45,000 nucleotides of DNA from assembly GCA_964020155.1 (NCBI GenBank), contig OZ026559.1, positions 337,501-382,500 on the forward strand, in the 5' to 3' direction. Below the pieces are notes generated by a model. It was not told the origin of the DNA, did not search any database, and saw only the letters and a list, made by a program, of their open reading frames with translations. This document shows positions 21,594 to 34,531 of the stretch, one piece after another; the stretch's first letter is position 1, and every line of letters begins with the position of its first letter. Made by a program: the position numbers and the translations under genes. The stretch is from Chondrilla cf. caribensis (Eukaryota; Porifera; Demospongiae; Chondrillida; Chondrillidae).

Positions 21594-22197
21594 GCTGTCA
21601 TTTCAAAGAAACACACGGATGAAATCCTCTCTCACAAATTACCCTCCCCCTCCTCCCCTCTCTCTATGTATGCACTCTATCTCTATGCATCTCAATCCTA
21701 AAACTTGAAACAACCCCGTGTGTACAACAATACGCTACTAATGGTTATCTTCAAACAATACATTCAGCCCGAGCAGGTCAAAAAGCCTAAAAGTTCGTCA
21801 ATCTATTCAGTACTACTAAAATGGCTAACAGAGAAATCATTATAACCCACGTTAAGGGTTTGTAAGCCCAAAAGAAATTCGAAATGCAACTAAAAAGTAA
21901 AGCAGACACTTATTTATAAGAATACAACATCAGTAGCAATCCTTCGGTTTATTGAAGAGACTAAACTCACTTTACGTAGCTTTAGCTCGACAAAGAATCA
22001 CTCACTGTCTATGAACGGAATACAACGCATTCTAAACGCATAAAGCTTGTCGCGTAACGGCACTCAAGCCAATAAGCCAAGCTACTATAGATCGTACAAA
22101 ACACAAAATAGTCTCTTAAAGTATACCGAGGAGTTTCTATACTGAGCCATGAGGCAAATGTATGCAACACGTGCCAACAAGTCAGTTCTTGTTCCTG
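21594..22197. other. Spacer between the two COX6C genes
   Basis: No coding feature. A TTTATT at 21948-21953 (AATAAA on the minus strand) lies about 245 bp beyond the stop of the upstream COX6C copy and is a candidate polyadenylation signal for it. No tandem repeats are seen. Confidence 0.4.
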
Positions 22198-22404
22198 TCA
22201 CTCTTCCCAGCTCGCCTTTAGCTTCTCTGCTTCGGCGTTGGCGTCATAGCCCTTGTAAAAGTTCAGGTATTTTTGCTTTCTCGGTTTAGCTACACCGAAC
22301 CACCAAGCGCCTGCAACAACGAGGGCCAGTCCAACTGAAGTTAGTACGTCCCTTATAATTCTTCTGCGCAGTAAACCTCTCATCTGTGGCTGAACGGTGG
22401 ACAT
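22198..22404 (-). CDS. COX6C: Cytochrome c oxidase subunit 6C, paralogue 2 (68 aa)
   Basis: A second COX6C in tandem: MRGLLRRRIIRDVL start, hydrophobic helix TSVGLALVVAGAWWFGVA (residues ~20-37), a basic KPRKQKYLNFYKGYDANAEA segment and the terminal LKASWEE. Both copies share GAWWF, KY..FYK.YDANA and SWE, but differ through most of the N terminus and helix, so the duplication is not recent. Both frames are intact. The MRGLLRRR start is closer to the usual animal sequence. The gene shares its upstream region with the AHI1 gene on the other strand. Confidence 0.92.
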   Translation of the reverse strand: MSTVQPQMRGLLRRRIIRDVLTSVGLALVVAGAWWFGVAKPRKQKYLNFYKGYDANAEAEKLKASWEE

Positions 22405-22712
22405 ATCGAATTACAAATTACAATAGAAAAATAAACTCGATATTAGGCTAAACTGATAGAAACAAGAGGCTGAAAAGCACAAAATTGTATTCGAATGTCA
22501 CTGCTCGACAGATTGACGGAAAGTTCACTTGTGTACTTTGTGGGCAAAGTTCGGAACGCCAAATCCAATTACGTACATGCATGTAGCGCATAACGAGACA
22601 GATATTGTTTGTTAATTAAACTCTGAACCTTTAATTAACGCACAGTCGGCGGTGTAATAAGCGCATCAGCGCCAAGAGGCGGTGTAATAAGCGCTCATAG
22701 CAACAATACAAA
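22405..22712. promoter_or_regulatory. Divergent promoter between COX6C and AHI1 with a duplicated 17-mer
   Basis: The two start codons are 308 bp apart on opposite strands. The 17-mer GGCGGTGTAATAAGCGC occurs at 22648-22664 and again at 22678-22694, a 30 bp step, right before the AHI1 ATG. GCGC cores (GCGCATCAGCGC) lie between. The repeated site is a candidate transcription-factor motif, by inference only. Confidence 0.55.
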
Positions 22713-23156
22713 ATGGCGTCTTTACTGTACCCGAAGACTGAATTAGTAAATCCCGACAGAGAACTAGACTCTCAGGTGACGAGCGCGACCGAACCTTCGT
22801 CAAACCTGCAACAGAATGAAGTTCCTTTGGAAGAAGCTAAGGAAGTATTAGGGGTGACGGTTCATAGAAGCAGCAGTTTGCAACCTCACCGTCTTCTACA
22901 TCATCCCCTGGTGAAGGTACACGTAGTGGAGGGGGACAGTGGCCTTTATGCCGAAAGCAGGCAAGTAATGTGTACACAAATTTATATTATTGTGTTCACT
23001 GTAGCTGGGAATTACTGTGCCTTTTTTCTGTTATTTTCTCTCTCTCTCTCTTCATTTTATTTGTTCATTTATTTATTATTTTTCTTTTTCTTTTGTGGGA
23101 GCCCTTGTAGTAGCCAATGGCTAATGGCTTCCCACTTTAAATAATGTTACCTGATG

Positions 23157-23221
<65 letters not shown>

Positions 23222-23860
23222 CAGTGTGTGAAGGAACGACATCCTTAGTTATCTGAAAATTACGCTATTTGTATCACTGGCACAAAAGTATCCAGCTGGG
23301 AGACCAACATGCTATGACAGCCCCCAAAGGATGAGATTGATGACATGTTAACGTGCGTTTGCGATGACATGGCAACATGTCCAAATGTCGACATAATGTG
23401 GAAACCATAACTCCGTTGACATGTTGTGTCCTTCAATTTTGGTCGTCATCTTCACCTCGAACCTGTCCTCATGTCGTTGCATAACTCTTGTTTGCGTGTT
23501 TTTGTTTGCGTGTTTTTGTTTTGTCATGTCGTACCATGATATCAGTTAATCCACTGCAGTTTGTTTTCGAATAATATGGTGGATGAACGAGTTTGGCGGA
23601 TTAACTAGATATACGTATACTACTCACTGTAGATTGTATTGGTAATGGGAATTTGTGGCAGATAAAACGGTTTGGTGGATAAAGTGGTGACGGATTAACA
23701 AGAATTCATCGTATATAAGTAGATTCGTTCGTATCTCACTTTGGCCTTACCATTCTTCCCCTGTGTAGAGTTTATGGTTCTTCTGAAGATGTTAGCTCTA
23801 ATGTAAGCTATGTCATTCCCATTGCAAGCCGACCATGTAATCTTGCTAATAAAAAGTAAA

Positions 23861-23903
<43 letters not shown>

Positions 23904-24235
23904 GTGTGTGTGTTTGTTTCTAAGTTTGTGTACATATGTATGTGTGCCTTTGCGTTGTGTGCATGTTTGTTTGTAAGTTTGTGTGCATATGTATGTGTGT
24001 GTGTCTTTGTTATTGTACGTGTGTACGTATGAAACAACTAAATTCAATTCTTTCTATATATTTTCCTTGTCTTAGGAAGCCAACTCCAGTTTGGGAAGAG
24101 ACGATTGTCTTCAATAGCCTAGACCTGTCCTCAGTCGATCATTCTCTAATGCTGTTTTTTGAAGTTCTTGACTTCTCGTCAGTGAAAAGGGGAGATAGCC
24201 TTGGCTGGCACAGTGTGGCCTGGGCTTTTTTGAAG
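22713..24235 (+). CDS. AHI1: Jouberin (AHI1), N-terminal three exons only
   Basis: Exons 22713-22960, 23769-23855 and 24076-24235 join in matching phases (2, 2) and give about 165 residues. They match the region before the WD40 domain of AHI1: EEAKEVLGVTVHRSS, HHPLVKVHVVEGDSGLY, VSYVIPIASRPCNL, PTPVWEETIVFN, LMLFFEVLDFSSV and WHSVAWAFLK, in family order. AHI1 works at the ciliary transition zone. The usual protein continues with WD40 repeats and SH3; none is found in the 500 bp before the convergent BEN gene or elsewhere on this strand. The long N-terminal extension of vertebrate jouberin is absent. Intron 1 has a GC donor (AAAGCAG|GCAAGT). The exon 3 donor GTTTGC looks functional, so the gene either continues out of view or is a truncated copy. 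Confidence 0.88.
23159..23221 (+). repeat. (GT)n microsatellite, AHI1 intron 1
   Basis: A pure GT run of about 31 units, preceded by a pyrimidine-rich stretch at 23037-23095. Confidence 0.95.
23540..23716. mobile_element. MITE-like inverted-repeat element, AHI1 intron 1
   Basis: CAGTTAATCCACTGCAGTTT on the left and GTGACGGATTAACAAGAATT on the right, with TATTGGTAATGGGAATTTGT inside. Same family as 18830-19073 and 29762-29949. Ends approximate. Confidence 0.55.
23864..24010 (+). repeat. (GT)n and TTTGTAAGTTTGTG repeats, AHI1 intron 2
   Basis: A GT run followed by two copies of a longer unit with GTTTCTAAGTTTGTGTACAT and GTTTGTAAGTTTGTGTGCAT. Confidence 0.9.
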
Positions 24236-24344
24236 GTTTGCTCTTCTACAGTACACGCACTAGATCCTAACCTGTTTCCTGTACAAATGAACATGTACAT
24301 ACATCCTCGTCTTCAAATTTTTGTTTGGATAAACATTTGGTTTG

Positions 24345-24458
24345 CTCACACAGGTACACACACTAACAGATACACACGCATGTATACATGCCCACAAACA
24401 CACACAAGCACACACACACACGATTGAGCACACACGCACGAGCACACACGCACAAGCA

Positions 24459-24495
<37 letters not shown>

Positions 24496-24548
24496 AAGTA
24501 CACACGCACTCACACACACAAGCACACATGCACTCACACACACACATC
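24345..24548 (+). repeat. CA-rich microsatellite after the last AHI1 exon
   Basis: Interrupted CA runs with CACACACGCACGAGCACA-like units. 24549-24737 is AT-rich, has no AHI1-like exon and ends at the stop of the convergent BEN gene. Confidence 0.85.
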
Positions 24549-24737
24549 TGCATCATCTCCAGTATCATCATTATTGTTGATAGTTCATGTAGTGTACAAT
24601 ATAAAATCAAATAAAATGATGTATTAACATTGCCATCATTATTGTGCTTAATAGCCTGTAGTGTTAGAATATAAATAATGAAGTGACTCCAGTAACAACG
24701 ATAATAACAACAAGAGTACTAAAAAGACTACCAGTAT

Positions 24738-27700
24738 TCATGTATACGTGGTGTTATTGACTGCAACTATTGTGTTTGAGGTGTTCGGAACCATCAGGGG
24801 AGAGCTGGTCACGTTGAATTCCTTCTTTATCTTCCTCCGCTCCTCACAGCACTTGCTGGTCAGTGCTCTCTGGAGCGAGGTGTACTCAGCATCGGGGAAG
24901 GCTCTCTTCACATAATCTGACATTGCAAGGAGAAATACATAGTTCAACGAGGGCTCTTTCAATATATTTTGCATCTTGTGGATCAGTTTAATGGGATTCT
25001 TTAGCCATACGTAGCTATTTCTGTGGCTAGAGGATTGCATTGAACTCATCCACAAGGTGTTTCCTAGCCAAACAACCCAGCGTTCAACAATATTTTGCAT
25101 GTACAGTGAAACCTCTCTAATACGACACTCAATGGGACCTGAGAATAATGTTGGATTAGGAGGTTGTTGGATTATGGAGTGCCTCCTACCATACGTATGT
25201 ATGGTGACTGTACCTCATATAATGGTCGGATTAGAGAGAATGTTGGATTATAAAGGTGTCGGATTAGCAAGGTTCCACTGTATTCGTATGTAAGTACAGT
25301 AGAACCTCACAATTGAGACCACCTATGGGACCAGTTGAAGTACAGTAGAACCTCACAATTGAGACCACCTATGGGACCAGTTGAAGTACAGTAGAACCTC
25401 ACAATTGAGACCACCTATAAGACCAATTGAAGTACAGTAGAACCTCACAATTGAGACCACCTGTGGGACCAGTTGAAGTACAGTAGAACCTCACAATTCA
25501 CCTATGGGACCAGTTGAAGTACAGTAGAACCTCACAATTGAGACCACCTATGGGACCAGTTGAAGTACAGTAGAACCTCACAATTGAGACCACCTATGGG
25601 ACCAGTTGAAGTACAGTAGAACCTCACAATTGAGACCACCTATGGGACCAGTTGAAGTACAGTAGAACCTCACAATTGAGACCACCTATTGGTCCAGTTG
25701 AAGTACAGTAGAACCTCACAACTGAGACCACCTATGGGACCAGTTGAAGTACAGTAGAGCCTCACAATTGAGACCACCTATGGTACTGTCGAAGTGGTCT
25801 CCACTGTGAGGTGGTCCTATTTCTGACATTGGATGGTGGTCCTGATACTTAGCTACTCCAGTCACTGGGGTGGTCTCAAGGGAGGTTCTACAGTGGTACC
25901 ACACGCACTGGTCTCAAGGGAGGTTCTACAGTGGTACCACACGCACTGGTCTCAAGGGAGGTTCTACAGTGGTACCACACGCACTGGTCTCAAGGGAGGT
26001 TCTACAGTGGTACCACACGCACTGGTCTCAAGGGAGGTTCTACAGTCGTACCACACGCACTGGTCTCAAGGGAGGTTCTACAGTCGTACCACATGCACTG
26101 GTCTCAAGGGAGGTTCTACAGTCGTACCACACGCACTGGTCTCATAGGAGGTTCTACAGTCGTACCACACGCACTCCTCATTCAACCAACGTACCAAACA
26201 CAGCGGATTTGATATCCGGGCTGATTCCCTTGGTAGCAGAGCAGCTGGCCAGCAGTCGTCCGCTGTACCAAGTTGAGATGAGAGACCTCATGAGAGCCGT
26301 TGGGGACTCCTTTGGTGTCTGTTCGATGGCATTCAGGTCAGATATCTTTATGTATACTCCGGTGTTGGGCATCAGTTCTACCTTCTGTGTGTGAGGAGAG
26401 GATATGACATGCTTATTTGCTAATCCGCACCACTTTGTCCACCAAACCCTTATCAATACAGTACAACTTGTTTAGTAAGTCTAGTCCTCACTAGACTTAC
26501 TAAACCTCCTTAGTAAGTCCTCACTCAGTCCCTAGCTCATGTAAAGTATTCCAACCAGTACTGATAGTAAGTACAGTACAACTTGCTTAGTAAGTACCCG
26601 GGTTAGTACAATCTCCTGGTTGATACACACACCTCACTCAGTCCCTAGCTCATGTAAAGTATTCCAACCAGTACTGATAGTAAGTACAGTACAAATTGCT
26701 TAGTAAGTACCCTGGTTAGTACAATCTCCTGGTTGATACACACACCTCACTCAGTCCCTAGCTCATGTAAAGTATTCCAACCAGTACTGATAGTAAGTAC
26801 AATACAACTTGCTTAGTAAGTACCCTGGTTAGTACAATCTGCTGGTTGATACACACACCTCACTCAGTCCCTAGCTCATGTAAAGTATTCCAACCAGTAC
26901 TGATAGTAAGTACAGTACAACTTGTTTACTAAGTACCTTGGTTAGTACAATCTCCTGGTTGATACACACACCTCACTCAGTCCCTAGCTCATGTAAAGTA
27001 TTCCAACCAGTACTGATAGTAAGTACAGTACAACTTGCTTAGTAAGTACCCTGGTTAGTACAATCTCCTGGTTGATACACACACCTCACTCAGTCCCTAG
27101 CTCATGTAAAGTATTCCAACCAGTACTGATAGTAAGTACAGTACAACTTGCTTAGTAAGTACCCTGGTTAGTACAATCTCCTGGTTGATACACACACCTC
27201 ACTCAGTCCCTAGCTCATGTAAAGTGTTCCAACCAGTACTGATAGTAAGTACAGTACAACTTGCTTAGTAAGTACCCTGGTTAGTACAATCTCCTGGTTG
27301 ATACACACACCTCACTCAGTCCCTAGCTCATGTAAAGTATTCCAACCAGTACTGATAGTAAGTACAGTACAACTTGCTTACTAAGTACCCTGGTTAGTAC
27401 AATCTCCTGGTTGATACACACACCTCACTCAGTCCCTAGCTCATGTAAAGTATTCCAACCAGTACTGATAGTAAGTACAGTACAACTTGCTTAGTAAGTA
27501 CCCTGGTTAGTACAAACTCCTGGTTGATACACACACCTCACTCAGTCCCTAGCTCATGTAAAGTATTCCAACCAGTACTGATAGTAAGTACAGTACAACT
27601 TGCTTAGTAAGTACCCTGGTTAGTACAATCTCCTGGTTGATACACACACCTCACTCAGTCCCTAGCTCATGTAAAGTATTCCAACCAGTACTGATAGTAA

Positions 27701-29164
27701 GTACAGTACAACTTGCTTAGTAAGTACCCTGGTTAGTACAATCTCCTGGTTGATACACACACCTCACTCAGTCCCTAGCTCGTGTAAAGTATTCCAACCA
27801 GTACTGATAGGAAGTACAGTACAACTTGCTTAGTAAGTACCCTGGTTAGTACAATCTCCTGGTTGATACACACACCTCACTCAGTCCCTAGCTCATGTAA
27901 AGTATTCCAACCAGTACTGATAGTAAGTACAGTACAACTTGCTTAGTAAGTACCCTTGATAGTACAATCTCCTGGTTGATACACACACCTCACTCAGTCC
28001 CTAGCTCATGTAAAGTATTCCAACCAGTACTGATGGCAAGTACCTCTATGGTATTTATAATAAAGAAGTACAAATTTGGTGTACTGGACTCATTTTAGGT
28101 CCTAGTGTGTATGAACCACACTCGTGGTGGGTCCTAGTGTGTATGAACCACACTCGTGTTGGGTCCTAGTGTGTATGAACCATGCTCGTGTTGGGTCCTA
28201 GTGTGTATGAACCACACTCGTGTTGGGTCCTAGTGTGTATGAACCATGCTCGTGTTGGGTCCTAGTGTGTATGAACCACGCTCGTGTTGGGTCCTAGTGT
28301 GTGCACATGTGTGAATGTGTGTTGGTGCTCACATTTGGGCCAGGCTTGAAGGCTTCCTCCTCCTGAAGCTTCTCGTCTTGCGTCACCAGTCCAGAGTATC
28401 CATTCCTGCCGTACGGCGTGCCGTAGATGTCCACTCCCTGGTTACCTAGTTCACTGGACCCCGCTGACCCCACCTCCTCGTCCCCGTCTCTGCTCCCATT
28501 ACTACTAGCCCCGGGGGAATTAATCCGCGGCATGGTCACCATCCTAATGGCGTGAGGGGGGAAAGCGGTCGGCGCTAAAATGTAGCACCCTTCGGCGCTG
28601 GTAATGGTGGTGACTTCGGGTACTTTGCTGGCCACCACCACCGGCTGCTGAGGCTGGGTGACGTCGATCATGTGCTTGTTGTTGTTGCTGGATACAATGA
28701 CACTACGGTTCATCATCCTGGACTGTTCGCTGACGGCCTGTGAGGGACACAAGGGAGGGGAGAAAACAGTGAGAGAAATTACAACAATGCTTCAAAAAAC
28801 CCTACCAGTGTGTAAAAATCCCACCACTGTTTAAAAAAACACCAGTGGTTTCATACCCGACCAGTGCTCAAAAACCCCAAACTGGTGTGTAAAATTTCAC
28901 CAGTATTTAAAGAACCCTACCGGTGTGTGAAGTCCCCAGCAATGCTTTAAACCCCCCCCCCCCCCCACCAGTGTGTATAAGTCCCACTAGTGTGTGAAAA
29001 TCCCCCCTTTTTCACTTCCCACTCACATGTACTCCATTATCACGGTGGTCTGCCTTCTCTGAAACTTCACTAAGACTCTGTGAGAGTGAGAATATGGATG
29101 TGAACAAGAGTGTTGGTAGTGTGCATATGTACATACAGGGTTGTGTGGTAGGGTCTCCATATTC

Positions 29165-29217
<53 letters not shown>

Positions 29218-30565
29218 CACCCCTCACACACGTACACACACAACACACAACACCCCCCACACACAATACACTCACCCACACTCACACCCACCCACACACT
29301 CACACACAACATGTACACACACACACATACACACGCACACACTCACCCTACTTGCTCTTTGTTTGGGTGCTACCTGTTTGGACGTGTGCGAGTAAAATGT
29401 CATCAGTTCACTTAAAAACGAAAGTTGAGTGTCTGTAGGTCCTGGGCAATGAGAGGGAGAGAGAGCGGATGTAAGTGTCATCGTACAGACATGCTAACTG
29501 TGAAGTAAATATATGAAACAATGTGAAAGTTTTCATCAACTGTTCTATCTGTCAACTTCTCCTTGTTCGGATTATTAATTGATGAATCAATCAATTTTAT
29601 TTTACATCTGATTATTGTTAATAGTGCAAATCAATTGATCACAGGAAGTAATTACGTGAGTAGAACAGGAAGCCACCCCCACCTTATTACCCAGAACCTC
29701 CACCCCATGGGGTCAATTTGTACACCTGTACACATACGTTCGTACGTACGTACGTATATGTACAATGAATTCTTGTTAATCTGGTACTCCTTTTATCCAC
29801 CAAAGCTTTCAATCCACCACAATTTCCCAGTACCAATATAATAGTGTGCAACAGTGCTGTACTAGTGAATATATCAGGTCAATCCAATAAACTCGTTAAT
29901 CCACTATTTTTGGAAAAAGAATTGCGGCCAATTAACAAGAATTCACTGTGTCTTAACAATAACCAGAAATCTCACAAGTGTGTTGAATTCTATTCCACGA
30001 AATATCAGGTGACAGTACAAACCAGGGTATTCACCACGCTATTTACATTACGAGTGGCCATTTGGAATTTTAAGCTTATCCTGAAAGAGAAATGGGATAC
30101 TGTATACACATGTAAGCACTCGATCCTAACACTAGGAAACAGGATTCTATGAAGACGAGAAGGACTCCACGATTTTCTTGGAAGGAAGAAACCTTATTGT
30201 GCGATCCTACTTTCAATTTCTTGTGCTGTGGGTCACACACACCAGAACTTAGTCTCAAGAGTACCACAGGCCCACGCACACAAATCTCGCAATCGCACCG
30301 TTTCCCACTTTCAATTTGAAAATCACTACATTGTTTTCGCATAGCGTGTGCATGATAACACGCATTGCTTTCTCAGTAAGTTGAAGATGGTCTATGTACG
30401 TACGTGCGCAGCCTCACACTTGAAAGTGTTCCCAGTATTATGAGCCATTTCCGTAAAACTGACTCTTTGTGAGTGTCCATTCAGTTATGGATCATTCCAA
30501 GAAAATACCTCATAATAGACCGTGTGATGCATAAAGTGAACCCATGGTTGGTTTTCTATATGCCC

Positions 30566-30615
<50 letters not shown>

Positions 30616-30623
30616 GTGTTGTG

Positions 30624-30685
<62 letters not shown>

Positions 30686-33600
30686 ATATATACCTTGAAG
30701 GACACACTAAATGTGTACTTCTTATCAGAGGCACTTACTATCAGTACTGGTTGGAATACTTTACATGAGCTAGGGACTAAGTGAGGTGTGTGTATCAACC
30801 AGGAGATTGTACTAACCAGGGTACTTACTAAGCAATTTGTACTGTACTTACTATCAGTACTGGTTGGAATACTTTACATGAGCTAGGGACTGAGTGAGGT
30901 GTGTGTATCAACCAGGAGATTGTACTAACCAGGGTACTTACTAAGCAAGTTGTACTGTACTTACTATCAGTGCTGGTTGGAATACTTTACATGAGCTAGG
31001 GACTGAGTGAAGTGTGTGTATCAACAGAAGTGTGCACTAGCAGAGGTACGTACATACGTATTTACTAGGTAAGTTGCAGTGTATGTATTGCAACAAGGGA
31101 ACCTGTACAAAAGACCTCCTCTACACAAAAACACCACTATTGAGCTATCCAAAACATATGTAATATCAAGTACACTGATACACCTCTATATGAAGACCAC
31201 CTGTTTACAGAGAACACATGTTTTTGGTCCCCTGGGTGGTCTTCATAGAGGTTCCACTGTACGTACGTATGTACGCTTGCATACAACAGAGCCTCTCAAT
31301 TAAGGACACTTTGGATTTTGCACTCACTGGGAAATGACTCCAAAATCTGCAGGCGTAGTTTAGCCTCCTTCAGTTCAATCCTCTTCATGTTCACCTCGGT
31401 AGTCAGCTGTTGGATCATGGCTATCATCTCCATCTTCTGTTGCTTCTCCACTTCCAACTGCTTCGTTAGGAGAAGAACCTTCTGTCTGTCTTCGCTAGCT
31501 GTGCTGGTCGTATCGGGGAAGTCCCTGCTGTCCATCCCATAACCAACGTTGATGAGGGTCTGTACGGGAGACTGGTAGGGTGAGGTAGTGTTCACCTCTG
31601 TCGATATTCGGGTGCGTTTGACGTCCGTTGTCTGAACATGATCTCTGGAAAACTGCCTCTTTCTCACTTTACCATTCTCATCTGTTGTTGTTGTTGTTGT
31701 TGTTGTTTTTATTGTGTGATCGTCTGTAGTGTTTGTCCCTATAAATTGCTCATGTCCTTTGGACATCTTTTCGTCTAATGCATTTTTTGAATCTGTGGTA
31801 TGTAAGTGTAAACATACACATGACATGTAAACATACAAAATACCTTCAAAGGTACACAACACATGTAAACATGTACAATATAATAACACAACATATGGTA
31901 TGACGCTGTAACGACGTCATGATGTGATATTTGCAGAATTTTGAGATGTCATAACACAATCAAAGGGACTGTAATTCACCCTGTCTACACATGTAGTTAT
32001 TGTGAGTAGAATCGCGGTTTCCCATTCACTAGCACTTACTATAATATTATCATAGTTTAATCGTAGTTCAATCGTAGTGGAATTGTAGTTCAATCATAGT
32101 TTAATCGTAGTTTAATTGTACTGGAATCGTGAATGAACACAGTTTTTCGCCGATCTATTGTTATCCTCTCATAATGACATCATAACATGAAGTGAATTCA
32201 TCATAATGTAACCGTAATTTTACTGTAATTACATTACAATATGTTAAGATTTCCGTGATGTGTACCTTACACATCTCCTTTGTTTTGCATATGTACATTT
32301 GAAACTACATCAACAACAGACACCTGTTCAATCATTGGTGACCACATCAGACAGGTCTCACTGTACATGAGGTCCCACAGGTGACCACATTAGACAGGTT
32401 CCACTGTACATGAGGTCCCATAGGTGACCACATTAGACAGGTTCCACTGTGTACATGAGGTCCCACAGGTGACCACATTAGACAGGTCTCACTGTACATG
32501 AGGTCCCACAGGTGACCACATTAGACAGGTCTCACTGTACATGAGGTCCCACAGGTGAACACATTAGACAGGTCTCACTGTACATGAGGTCCCACAGGTG
32601 ACCACATTAGACAGGTCTCACTGTACATGAGGTCCCACAGGTGACCACATTAGACAGGTTCCACTGTACATGAGGTCCCACAGGTAACCACATTAGACAG
32701 ATTCCACTGTACATGAGGTCCCATAGGTGACCACATTAGACAGGTCCCACTGCACGAGATCTCACAGATGACCACATTAGACAGGTCCCACTGCATGAGA
32801 TCTCATAGGTACTTAGGTTCCACTGTACATCCACACAGAATGTGGCAAAGAATAGGCACACGTTCATCAGACGAACAATTGGGAGCAGTCCTCCACAACT
32901 CCACCTAGCGACCGCAACCATCCCAGTTTGTTTACAGTGCACAGTGCTGCGGTGATCGGAATGTCCTCAAATAGATTCTTCACCACGGTTCAAGTGGTGG
33001 TGGTATTGTGTAGGCCCTGTCTCAATGCAGTCATCGCACCTCCACGACATATAAGGTAGTGTACCCCCACAACTGACTGGGGTACACAGAAGTTCAGGAA
33101 CCAATTGACACCTTTGTTCAGTGATCGTGCTGTGGCTGGGCTGTAGCACACAACAGTGGAAGTATGTGTGGTGTTTGTGGGCGGAGCACGCTGTGAGGTG
33201 TTTGAGGGCGGAGCACGCTGTGTGGTGTTTGTGGGCGGAGCACGCTGTGAGGTATTTGTGGGCGGAGCACGCTGTGTGGTGATTGTGGGTGGAGCCGCTA
33301 TGAGGTGAGAATCTGGTGTAATTGTATGCATCTCGGGCTATTGAGAGGAGGTCTGAGATCAACACACACCGACTAGCATTTGAGTGGGGACAAGACTGGA
33401 CTGCATCCTGCTTTGTAGCACTAAGCAATACTTGGGATATCCATGTGTGTGTGGATATTTACATCCCATTGTTAGAATGCAAACATTGATTGATTTCCTA
33501 AACAAATTAATTCACCCTGTCATGGGACCCCATTTATGTGGTTTCCATGTGGCCTGTCTATCATCGTGGGAGCGTCCATCTGTCTCCCTTCCCATTAAAT

Positions 33601-33830
33601 CACTGGAGATGACCCAATGCCCCCACCATGCTCTCTGTGAATGCAAACAAAGCGGGTGTCCTCCTTGAGTTGTGCATTGTGTGCATAGGCCGCCCCTGAC
33701 GTCAGAGCAGTGTACACCTGCCTACGTCCTCTCATAGGGGACCTCACTGAAGCCAAATGATTCCGTTTGGATGAATCTTACAAACAAGCTAGATCTTCAT
33801 TATCATCCCCATTATATCAACAATAGTGTG

Positions 33831-33921
<91 letters not shown>

Positions 33922-34298
33922 ATCCTACATTCAATTTGAGAAGCACCTTGTTAAGACAAACACTCTTAAAACAAATTTCTGCTCAACATTATTTGGCTTG
34001 CTGTAGTAGTGTACATGTATCATGCAAATCCTGATAAGAACATCTGATAACAAGAACTGATTGTGTGGGTCCCTTGTTGTTTGTCTTAACGAGTACGTAT
34101 ATACAAATATACTGTACGTATATGGCATATGTAACCCAGTTGAAAAGGTTGATGCACCCTCTGTAATGGTTTGTACCAGCACCCTGATTACATCATCACA
34201 CACTGAGAACCCTTCATTAGACACTCACAACAAGTTATCATCTTCTGATTTCACTTGTGGTCCTTGTGTGATGTGATTATGCTCTGAACTGCTTACCA

Positions 34299-34370
<72 letters not shown>

Positions 34371-34395
34371 TGTGTGTGTGTGTGCGCGTGCGTGT

Positions 34396-34431
<36 letters not shown>

Positions 34432-34469
34432 GTATGTGTGTGCGTGTGTGTGTGTGTGCGCGTGCGTGT

Positions 34470-34531
<62 letters not shown>

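Noticed and set aside
25833..26394. Up to 174-codon plus-strand frames with a repeated [20 protein letters not shown] pattern
   Set aside because: The 38 bp minisatellite read in three frames (38 x 3 = 114 bp) followed by the antisense of a BEN exon; not an independent repeat protein.
28742..31328. Direct splice of the BEN coiled-coil exon (ends 31328) to the exon at 28737
   Set aside because: The phases disagree and would bring a stop soon after; including the small exons 29374-29432 and 29027-29077 restores the frame at both joins.
33384..33668. 94-codon plus-strand frame in BEN intron 1
   Set aside because: Cys/His-rich look, but no zinc-finger spacing, no family resemblance, and it lies within an intron on the opposite strand.
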